A stretch of DNA of 64,000 nt from Flavobacterium sp. Leaf82 (GTDB taxonomy: Bacteria > Bacteroidota > Bacteroidia > Flavobacteriales > Flavobacteriaceae): the NCBI RefSeq assembly GCF_001422725.1, contig NZ_LMMA01000037.1:104927-168926 (forward strand). Direction: 5' to 3'. The notes below the pieces were generated by a model. It did no database searches. It saw nothing but the letters and a program-made list of their open reading frames with translations, and had not been told where the DNA came from. Made by a program: the position numbers and the translations under genes. Shown piece after piece: positions 1 to 6,399 of the stretch (positions within the stretch are counted from its first letter, which is position 1; each line of letters starts with the position of its first letter).

Positions 1-71
1 GCAAAATGGTAATTCAGCCTAAAATCGAAAAATTCGAGAAAGTCTTTAAAGACAAATTAAAAAAGAAATAA
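1..71 (+). CDS. C-terminal end of an unidentified protein (partial)
   Basis: An open frame enters from the left edge and stops with TAA at 69-71. The visible tail is very lysine-rich, ending in KDKLKKK. It is too short to assign to a family. A strong intrinsic terminator follows 38 bases after the stop, which supports this being the real end of a plus-strand gene. Confidence 0.5.
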   Translation, partial: KMVIQPKIEKFEKVFKDKLKKK

Positions 72-109
72 TAGTACTTTATCTGGTTAATAATAGTAGT
101 AATAAGTTG

Positions 110-136
110 CCGTCCATGAAAATGGACGGTTTTTTT
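110..136 (+). terminator. Intrinsic terminator
   Basis: A perfect 8-bp stem (CCGTCCAT / ATGGACGG) with a 4-base GAAA loop is followed directly by seven T. It closes the partial gene at the left edge and insulates the aminopeptidase gene that follows. Confidence 0.85.
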
Positions 137-294
137 ATGTCTTTTATTTCTGAATTCATCAATTAGGATTGATTATATTTTTATGTATTGAACATAATAT
201 TCGCACAAAATTGTAAAATTTGTGGCTATTTTTTTATCTAATAGCAATTCATATTTTTTGTAATTTGCGACCACAATCAATCAAAAACCACAAA

Positions 295-1698
295 ATGAAG
301 CAATTATTCTTATTCTTTATTCTCATAATCACCGTAAATCAGGTTCATTCACAGCAAAACCTTCCAACAGATTACCTTTCGAAAGAATTTCATAAAGGCC
401 GTCGCGAAGCTTTTAGAAACCTTATGCCGGCAAATTCTGTTGCAGTAATTTTTTCATATCCTGAAAGAGTTTTTTCTAAAGACGTAAATTATAATTATCA
501 TCAAAATCCTGACTTGTATTATCTTTCCGGTTATAAAGAGCCAGATGCCGTTTTAGTACTTTTTAAGGAATCACAAGGCTCAGAAAAATACAACGAAGTG
601 CTTTTTGTGCGAGAAAGAAACGCCGGAAAAGAAACCTGGACAGGAAGACGTTTAGGAGCTGAAGCTGCAAAATCTAAATTAGGTTTCTCAACGGTTTATA
701 ACGGAAAAGATTTTAAGGACTTTGCTATTGATTTTAAAAAATTTGACACCATTATTTATGATAAAATCCCTACTGATATTGGCAACGACAAAAGTGGATT
801 TGATCTCTATGGTTTATTAGAAAGTTTTAAGAACAAAGCCGGAATCACAAACGAAAATAAAACTTCTGTCGATGTATTTACAGACATCACCAATTCACTT
901 CGAGAAATAAAAACCCCAGAAGAAATGGATTTGCTTCGTAAATCTGTAAAACTTTCCTGCATCGCGCACAACGAAGTAATGAAAGCTGTTGGTCCGGATA
1001 TGAGCGAAAATGAAGCTGACGGAATTCACGCATATATACACAGACATTATGGTGCCGAAGGCGAAGGATATCCGCCAATTGTAGGCGCAGGTGCAAACGG
1101 ATGCATCTTGCATTACGGAGAAAATAACAGCACAAAAATCGATAATCAGTTATTGTTGATGGATGTAGGTTCTGAATATCACGGTTATTCTGCTGACGTT
1201 ACGAGAACAGTTCCGGCAAACGGAAAATTTACCGAAGAACAAAAAGCCATTTATCAATTGGTCTACGAAGCTCAGGAAGAAGTTTTTAAAATTTGCAAAC
1301 CAGGAACCCCAATCCAGAATCTAAACCAAAAATCAAAAGAAGTCATCGCTGCCGGATTAATAAAATTGGGTATTATTACAGATCCTAAAGATGTTAGAAT
1401 ATATTATCCGCATGGCTGTTCGCATTTTCTTGGTCTTGATGTTCATGATAAAGGTAATTATATGGGAAATCTAAAAGAAAATATGGTTCTTACGGTTGAA
1501 CCCGGAATCTATATCCCGGCAAATAGCAAATGCGATAAAAAGTGGTGGAATATTGGGGTTCGTATCGAAGATGATCTTGCCATTACAAAAGATTCATACG
1601 AAAATCTCTCTGCAGAATCTCCAAGAAAATGGCAGGATATTGAAAAACTAGCTTCGCAAAAAAGCACTTTCAACGAAATGAAATTTCCTAAAATCTAA
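295..1698 (+). CDS. Secreted Xaa-Pro aminopeptidase (aminopeptidase P, M24B)
   Basis: This 467-residue metalloprotease should release N-terminal residues next to proline. The N-terminal AMP_N-like domain covers roughly residues 20-165 and the pita-bread M24 domain roughly 195-455. The five expected metal ligands are all visible: D290 and D301 (MDVG ... SADVTRT), H377 (GCSHFLG), E402 (TVEPGIY) and E425 (GVRIEDD). I chose the ATG at 295 because it begins a clear signal peptide (MKQLFLFFILIITVNQVHS) cut near residue 19-20. An in-frame TTG at 220 would add a poor leader. A promoter-like TAATTTG (one base short of consensus) lies at 261-267. Periplasmic or secreted location is inferred. No partner gene is visible. 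Confidence 0.93.
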   Translation: MKQLFLFFILIITVNQVHSQQNLPTDYLSKEFHKGRREAFRNLMPANSVAVIFSYPERVFSKDVNYNYHQNPDLYYLSGYKEPDAVLVLFKESQGSEKYNEVLFVRERNAGKETWTGRRLGAEAAKSKLGFSTVYNGKDFKDFAIDFKKFDTIIYDKIPTDIGNDKSGFDLYGLLESFKNKAGITNENKTSVDVFTDITNSLREIKTPEEMDLLRKSVKLSCIAHNEVMKAVGPDMSENEADGIHAYIHRHYGAEGEGYPPIVGAGANGCILHYGENNSTKIDNQLLLMDVGSEYHGYSADVTRTVPANGKFTEEQKAIYQLVYEAQEEVFKICKPGTPIQNLNQKSKEVIAAGLIKLGIITDPKDVRIYYPHGCSHFLGLDVHDKGNYMGNLKENMVLTVEPGIYIPANSKCDKKWWNIGVRIEDDLAITKDSYENLSAESPRKWQDIEKLASQKSTFNEMKFPKI

Positions 1699-1725
1699 AC
1701 TATTTTTTGTCACATAAGTTCGCCA

Positions 1726-1775
1726 CGAATTTCACTAATCTACACCAATTAATTCGTGCTAATTTGTGAAATTCG
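1726..1775. repeat. Imperfect CGCCACGAAT-family inverted repeat
   Basis: The 10-base arms CGAATTTCAC (1726-1735) and GTGAAATTCG (1766-1775) are perfect complements separated by 30 bases. The left arm is embedded in CGCCACGAAT (1721-1730), the same word that builds the perfect hairpin at 2858-2906. It lies between two co-directional genes. Confidence 0.6.
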
Positions 1776-1872
1776 CAGCAAAAACCTTTTTAATCCTACT
1801 AATTGGCGGCTATAAAAAGTTTTAAACCGAAAACGAATTTTCACGTACTTTGTATTCCTTAATTAAATTAAA

Positions 1873-2832
1873 ATGAAAGCACTTACCTTCTCTTCTTTCG
1901 GAAATTCTGATGTTTTAGAATATATCGAAATTCCAAATCCTGAATTAAAAAGCGATGAGATCCTGGTCGAAATGAAAGCCATTGGGTTAAATTTTGCCGA
2001 TGTTTACAGACGAAAAGGAAATTATCACTTAAAAGGGAATCCACCTTTTATTGCAGGTTATGAAGGCGCAGGAATTGTTGTTGACCCAAACAATCATCCG
2101 GAATATAAAGTTGGGGATCGTGTGGCTTTCGCCGATGTTCCTTTTGCGAATGCAGAGCTAGTTGCCGTAAATATAAATCACGTTCTCCCGTTACCTGATG
2201 CTATTTCTTTTGAAACTGCAGCTTCAGTTTTATTACAAGGTTTAACCGCGCATTATTTAGCAACCGACAGTCATAAAACTACCAAAGGCGAAACAGTATT
2301 AATTCATGCCGTTGCGGGCGGAGTTGGTCAGATTCTAACTCAAATCATCAAATTGTTAGGTGCAAATGTCATCGGTTTAACCTCATCTTCAGACAAAGCA
2401 AAAGTTGCGATCGAACAAGGCGCTGATCATGTTTTTCTATATAATGAAGATTGGAAATCAGATATTTTTAAAACAATCCCAAAAGGTGTTGACGTTGTTT
2501 ACGACAGCATTGGAAGCACTTTAACAGATAGTTTTGAAGTCACAAAAGAATGCGGGCAAGTCGTGTTTTTTGGAATGGCGGGCGGAGATCCTGAACCTGT
2601 AAATCCAAGAATGTTAATGGATACTTCAAAAACCTTAACCGGTGGAGATTTATGGAGTTATTTAAACTCAAAAGAAGAAAGAACAAAAAGAGCCAATAAA
2701 TTATTCACTTGGATTATCGAAGGAAAAATCAAACTTTCAGAACCAACTTCTTTCAAATTATCCGAAGGAAAACTAGCGCACGATTATCTGGAAAGCCGAA
2801 AAAGTACCGGAAAAATAATCCTGATTCCGTAA
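1873..2832 (+). CDS. Zinc-independent quinone oxidoreductase (MDR family)
   Basis: This 319-residue protein is a medium-chain dehydrogenase/reductase of the NADPH:quinone reductase type. The N-terminal GroES-like domain includes IGLNFADVYRRKG at 37-49. The Rossmann domain carries the nucleotide-binding AVAGGVG at 146-152. The cysteine-rich structural zinc loop of alcohol dehydrogenases is absent, as expected for the quinone reductase branch. It probably reduces quinones or activated alkenes in the cytoplasm. It stands alone, and a TACTTTG box at 1846-1852 (one base short of TAnnTTTG) lies 20 bases before the ATG. The exact substrate cannot be told. Confidence 0.88.
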   Translation: MKALTFSSFGNSDVLEYIEIPNPELKSDEILVEMKAIGLNFADVYRRKGNYHLKGNPPFIAGYEGAGIVVDPNNHPEYKVGDRVAFADVPFANAELVAVNINHVLPLPDAISFETAASVLLQGLTAHYLATDSHKTTKGETVLIHAVAGGVGQILTQIIKLLGANVIGLTSSSDKAKVAIEQGADHVFLYNEDWKSDIFKTIPKGVDVVYDSIGSTLTDSFEVTKECGQVVFFGMAGGDPEPVNPRMLMDTSKTLTGGDLWSYLNSKEERTKRANKLFTWIIEGKIKLSEPTSFKLSEGKLAHDYLESRKSTGKIILIP

Positions 2833-2857
2833 TAATATAAATCCTATATTTTTTTTT

Positions 2858-2906
2858 CGCCACGAATTCACGAATTATTTAAAATAAAATTCGTGAATTC
2901 GTGGCG
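2858..2906. repeat. Perfect 19-bp inverted repeat between convergent genes
   Basis: The left arm CGCCACGAATTCACGAATT (2858-2876) pairs with all 19 bases of 2888-2906 across an 11-base AT loop. It fills the 94-bp gap between the convergent quinone reductase and the 363-residue unknown gene. Eight T precede the left arm and ATTGTTTT follows the right arm, so it could act as a weak plus-strand terminator. Arms of this length with an internal EcoRI-like palindrome suggest a dispersed genomic repeat. Confidence 0.8.
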
Positions 2907-2926
2907 ATTGTTTTAAACAGTAAATT

Positions 2927-4018
2927 CTATAACTGATTAATTTCAATCTTTGTCAATTCAGATAATTCTAAAATTCTGGCAACATCACTTTTATTCGCTA
3001 CAAAAAACAAATAATTATCTCCGTGCGTATCGTAACTCATTAGTTCAAAACCTCGTTTCTCTAAAGCCGACTGAATATAAGGAAACAAATCATGACTATA
3101 AGTTTCTTCCGGATATTCGAAATTAAGATCTTCGCCAATCATTTCAGAGATAAAATATTCAGCATCTTCCGGATCAAATTTCCAATCGCTGTTCCAGGCA
3201 TCGATACTTTCAAAAAAATCCCATTGTCCCTGAACTATTTCGTGATATTCTTTTGCTTCTTTTTTAAAATTCTTTAAAAGTTTCTTTGATTGCTTTTGAA
3301 CTAATTTCTCGTCGACATCTCCTCTCGAAACCAATTTTATAAACTCTTCAAAAGTTTCCCGAGTAACCTCAACATCTTCCGGCAACAGATTTTCTTGCGA
3401 AGGAAGTTCAATAGTTTCCGGTAGTTCTATTTGCAAATACTGACAAATACCCTGCAAAACTCTTTCAAATTCTTTGAATCCAATTTTCTGAGTATCATTT
3501 TTAGGATCTTTTATATCAATAGATTCTGTATCCAGTATTCCTTTTGTATAATCCAGAAAATAACTATTATTATAAAGCATTTTAAAGTCGTTTGTTTCCA
3601 GACTATTGGTACAACAAAAAAAGATTACAAAATTATGCAATACATGTTTCAGGTATTTTTTAGCTTCCGGAGTTGGCTCTGTATAAAACTGAAAATGAAT
3701 ATAATCAAATTCTAACCCCTCCTCTACCTGCGCTTCGGAAATTGCGCCAATATTAAGTTTTGCATACAACTCGTTTAAAACTTCGTAAGCATTTTTAAAC
3801 CCTGCTTTTTTAATTTCATTTTGTGCTTCTTCATAATCAAATGAACCCGGAAATGAATATAAATTCACCAATATACTGTCGTGAACTCCTTTCATTTTAA
3901 ATTCAATTTTATTTTCTTCATTATATAAATACGTATAAATAGCATCCATAATATCAAAAGAAACAATTGATTTTGGGTCATTGTTTCTACCAAAGAGATT
4001 AGAAAAGAAGTTTTTCAT
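2927..4018 (-). CDS. Conserved unknown protein, acidic, 363 residues
   Basis: No family is recognised with confidence. The protein has no signal peptide or membrane segment and looks cytoplasmic, acidic and mostly helical. The C-terminal third (about 255-363) contains tryptophan- and acid-rich stretches (QGQWDFFESIDAWNSDW, YDTHGDNYLFFVANK). These recall small globular DUF domains with a repeated D-x-H/G-D-x-Y-x-F pattern (possibly DUF6630-like), which is a weak impression only. It starts 9 bases after the FAD-dehydrogenase gene upstream and is probably co-transcribed with it. No functional link between the two is evident. Confidence 0.75.
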   Translation of the reverse strand: MKNFFSNLFGRNNDPKSIVSFDIMDAIYTYLYNEENKIEFKMKGVHDSILVNLYSFPGSFDYEEAQNEIKKAGFKNAYEVLNELYAKLNIGAISEAQVEEGLEFDYIHFQFYTEPTPEAKKYLKHVLHNFVIFFCCTNSLETNDFKMLYNNSYFLDYTKGILDTESIDIKDPKNDTQKIGFKEFERVLQGICQYLQIELPETIELPSQENLLPEDVEVTRETFEEFIKLVSRGDVDEKLVQKQSKKLLKNFKKEAKEYHEIVQGQWDFFESIDAWNSDWKFDPEDAEYFISEMIGEDLNFEYPEETYSHDLFPYIQSALEKRGFELMSYDTHGDNYLFFVANKSDVARILELSELTKIEINQL

Positions 4019-4027
4019 AATGATATA

Positions 4028-5587
4028 TTATTTTAAAGTTTCGGCAATCATCAAAGCACATTTTTCGCCGTCTATGGCTGCAGATATAATTCCGCCAGCG
4101 TATCCTGCTCCTTCTCCGCAAGGATACAAACCTTTTATTTGCAAATGTTCGTAAGTTATTGGATCTCTCGGGATACGAACCGGAGATGATGTTCTACTTT
4201 CCGGTGCATGTAAAATCGCTTCATTGGTCAAATAACCACGCATTGATTTTCCAAATTCCTTAAATCCTTCACGTAATATCTGAGATAAAAATCCGGGAAA
4301 AACTTCTCCCATTTCTACCGAAGTTGTTCCGGGAACATAAGACGTTTTTGGTATATCAGCAGAAACTTTATTTTGAGTAAAATCGATCATTCGTTGTGCA
4401 GGGACTTTTTGGGTTTCTCCCGCCAAATGCCATGCTTTTTGTTCGATACTTTTTTGAAATTCCATTCCAGCCAAAGCACCAAATTTTGCAAAAGGTTTAA
4501 AATCTTCTAATTTTAATTCGATTACAATTCCTGAATTTGCCGTTACCTGATCACGTTTAGATGGCGACCAACCGTTTGTAACTACTTCGCCCGGACTTGT
4601 CGCGCAAGGAGCAATTACACCACCCGGACACATACAGAACGAATACATTCCGCGACCATTAACTTGTTTTACTATAGAATATGGCGCCGGTGGCAAATGT
4701 TCGCCACGATAATCGCAACTATATTGAATACTATCTATTAATTGCTGAGAATGTTCTGCACGAACTCCTAACGCAAAAGGCTTAGCTTCGATAAATATTT
4801 TCTTTTTGTCTAATAACTCAAAAATATCACGCGCCGAATGTCCGGTTGCAAGGATCAATTTATTCGCCAGAATCTTGTCTCCGTTTTGAGTAACGATTCC
4901 TTCAACTTCATTATTCTTTACCAAAATATCTGTTACAGGGGTATCAAACAAAACCTGACCACCAAACTCAATGATTTTATTTCGGATATCTTCAATAATT
5001 TTAGGCAGTTTATTGGTTCCGATATGCGGATGTGCTTCTACCAAAATATCTTCAGAAGCTCCAAAAGCTACCAGAAGTTCTAAGATTCTGGTTACATCTC
5101 CACGTTTTTTAGAACGCGTATATAATTTTCCATCAGAATAAGTTCCTGCTCCGCCTTCACCAAAACAATAATTAGAATCTTCGTTTACGATATGTTCTAC
5201 ATTTATTGCTTTTAAATCACGACGACGGCCACGAACATCTTTTCCCCGTTCTAACACAATTGGTTTTAAACCCAATTCTATTAATTGCAGTGCTGCAAAA
5301 AGTCCTGCCGGACCTGCTCCAACCACAATTACTTCCTGAGCCGAAGAAACATCCTTATATATAGGTAGCTCTATTTTAGTTTCCTGAAAAGGTTCTCCTT
5401 GTAAATAGATGATTACTTTCAGATTGATTTTTATCGCTTTTTGGCGCGCATCAATAGATCGTTTTAAAATAGATATATGTTGAATTTCCTTAGGAGAAAC
5501 CTTTATTTGTTTAGACAAATAGTCTTTTAGCAACAATTCGTTTGCAGCTATTTCCGGAGTTACCTGAAGTAAAAGTTCTCTTGGCAT
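4028..5587 (-). CDS. FAD-dependent dehydrogenase (COG2509-type)
   Basis: This 519-residue flavoprotein has a short N-terminal alpha/beta region (1-85) followed by the FAD dinucleotide-binding motif VVGAGPAG at 88-95. A second signature, ERGKDVRGRRRD, starts near residue 113. The C-terminal FAD-contacting segment EGAGYAGGIISAA ends the protein, and CMCPGGVIAPCAT lies in mid-chain. This matches the broadly distributed uncharacterised FAD-dependent dehydrogenase family. The substrate is unknown. ATG 5587 was preferred over an in-frame TTG at 5605. A TATTTTTG box (minus strand, 5642-5635) lies 48 bases upstream. The gene leads a two-gene unit with the unknown 363-residue gene. Confidence 0.88.
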   Translation of the reverse strand: MPRELLLQVTPEIAANELLLKDYLSKQIKVSPKEIQHISILKRSIDARQKAIKINLKVIIYLQGEPFQETKIELPIYKDVSSAQEVIVVGAGPAGLFAALQLIELGLKPIVLERGKDVRGRRRDLKAINVEHIVNEDSNYCFGEGGAGTYSDGKLYTRSKKRGDVTRILELLVAFGASEDILVEAHPHIGTNKLPKIIEDIRNKIIEFGGQVLFDTPVTDILVKNNEVEGIVTQNGDKILANKLILATGHSARDIFELLDKKKIFIEAKPFALGVRAEHSQQLIDSIQYSCDYRGEHLPPAPYSIVKQVNGRGMYSFCMCPGGVIAPCATSPGEVVTNGWSPSKRDQVTANSGIVIELKLEDFKPFAKFGALAGMEFQKSIEQKAWHLAGETQKVPAQRMIDFTQNKVSADIPKTSYVPGTTSVEMGEVFPGFLSQILREGFKEFGKSMRGYLTNEAILHAPESRTSSPVRIPRDPITYEHLQIKGLYPCGEGAGYAGGIISAAIDGEKCALMIAETLK

Positions 5588-5634
5588 TTTATTTTTTTTA
5601 TTCAATTAGCTTTTCTTTTTATGAAAAGAACATG

Positions 5635-5642
5635 CAAAAATA
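5635..5642 (-). promoter_or_regulatory. TAnnTTTG promoter core for the FAD-dehydrogenase operon
   Basis: On the minus strand the bases read TATTTTTG, a full match to the Bacteroidota -7 consensus, 48 bases before the ATG. No TTG was found at the consensus 17-23 spacing, so only the core element is supported. Confidence 0.5.
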
Positions 5643-5666
5643 CTATTTTGAACTGACTTTATATAA

Positions 5667-5826
5667 TTAACCGCAAAGTGCGCTAAGTTTTTTTTAAAGG
5701 CTGGGTTTTACAAACACACAAAGTTCGCAATCCCGATAGCTATCGAGATTGTGTTGATCTAGCTTTGCGAACTTTGTGTTTTCTATGCGTAAAGAAAAAT
5801 TAAATCTTAGCGCACTTTGCGGTTAA
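5667..5826. repeat. 160-bp nested palindrome
   Basis: Three inverted repeats sit inside one another. The outer arms 5667-5687 and 5806-5826 are perfect over 21 bases (left arm begins TTAACCGCAAAGTG). The inner arms 5716-5730 and 5765-5779 are perfect over 15 bases (ACACAAAGTTCGCAA). In the centre is the 12-bp palindrome CGATAGCTATCG at 5734-5745. The element occupies much of the divergent 446-bp spacer between the FAD dehydrogenase (5587) and the small gene at 6034. The rest of the spacer holds one promoter core facing each way and the 20-bp palindrome at 5915. No open frame of note lies inside. Confidence 0.85.
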
Positions 5827-5914
5827 TATGTAGCAACTTTTCTCCTCAAAATCTTCAATATTTATTTTTAGCCACAGATTATTTCAATTAAAAAGATTTC
5901 TTTTAAGAACTTTT

Positions 5915-5934
5915 AGACGCACTGCAGTGCGTCT
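5915..5934. repeat. Perfect 20-bp palindrome centred on CTGCAG
   Basis: AGACGCACTGCAGTGCGTCT reads identically on both strands with no loop and is followed by CTACAG. It lies 53 bases before the promoter core of the 79-residue gene. It could be a dispersed genomic repeat or a dimeric protein-binding site. Nothing here decides between them. Confidence 0.7.
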
Positions 5935-5986
5935 CTACAGAAAAAAAACTCAGAACCTTAGAACCTTTTTTTCAAAATAGACTTTG

Positions 5987-5994
5987 TACCTTTG
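5987..5994 (+). promoter_or_regulatory. TAnnTTTG promoter core for the 79-residue gene
   Basis: TACCTTTG is a full match to the Bacteroidota -7 consensus and lies 39 bases before the ATG at 6034. A clear -33 TTG at the expected distance is not seen. Confidence 0.55.
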
Positions 5995-6033
5995 TTACTC
6001 TGTTCCGAAGTTTCGGAATTAACCTAAAAAAAA

Positions 6034-6273
6034 ATGTCTAGAAAAATAAAACTGATTTGGGATTTTCGTGGTCCGGCTTCGGCAAAAACAGCCGAGCATC
6101 ATGAAATTCATTTAAAAGAATATATCGCAATAGAAAAATTGCCTTTGAATATTACAGGATTTAAAATCATAAACGATATGCATGCTACTGCTTTTATGGT
6201 AGTAACTGATGAAAATATGATCCAGGTAAGGGATGCTTTGAAACCGCATCGCGGGGAAGTATATGAGGAATGA
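6034..6273 (+). CDS. Small conserved unknown protein, 79 residues
   Basis: No family was recognised. The sequence is soluble, with no signal or membrane segment. It has an alternating beta/alpha pattern (KIKLIWDFRG ... ATAFMVVTDENMIQVRDAL) that suggests a small ferredoxin-like fold. Three histidines cluster at residues 22-26 (EHHEIH). It has its own promoter-like TACCTTTG box and ends at a convergent junction with recQ. Normal codon use and a full promoter argue that it is a real gene despite its size. Confidence 0.75.
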   Translation: MSRKIKLIWDFRGPASAKTAEHHEIHLKEYIAIEKLPLNITGFKIINDMHATAFMVVTDENMIQVRDALKPHRGEVYEE

Positions 6274-6280
6274 AAAAATC

Positions 6281-6390
6281 ACAGTTCTCAGTAGCAGTTT
6301 ACAGTTATGTACTGAGAATAAATTTAAGTCGCAGTCTCAGTTTTCAGTCTCAGCAAAAAACTGTAAACTGTAAACTGTAAACTGAGACTG
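6281..6390. repeat. CAGTNNN heptad repeats forming a hairpin between convergent genes
   Basis: Words of the form CAGTNNN recur on the left (for example CAGTTTACAGT at 6295-6305 and CAGTCTCAG at 6332-6340). On the right they recur inverted: ACTGTAAACTG occurs three times in 7-base steps at 6360, 6367 and 6374, and CTGAGACTG lies at 6382-6390. The two sides can pair. The same words build the hairpin at 11779-11861. Confidence 0.75.
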
Positions 6391-6399
6391 TAAACTTTT

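Noticed and set aside
220..294. In-frame TTG extension of the aminopeptidase by 25 residues
   Set aside because: The ATG at 295 starts a clean signal peptide and the extension contains the likely promoter region.
887..1135. Antisense open frames over 60 codons inside the aminopeptidase and many other genes
   Set aside because: They are shadows of strongly coding frames, have no family features and lack promoters or start contexts.
6281..6390. Possible CRISPR or minisatellite array
   Set aside because: Units are 7 bases with variable ends and form an inverted structure. There are no spacers of even length and no cas genes.
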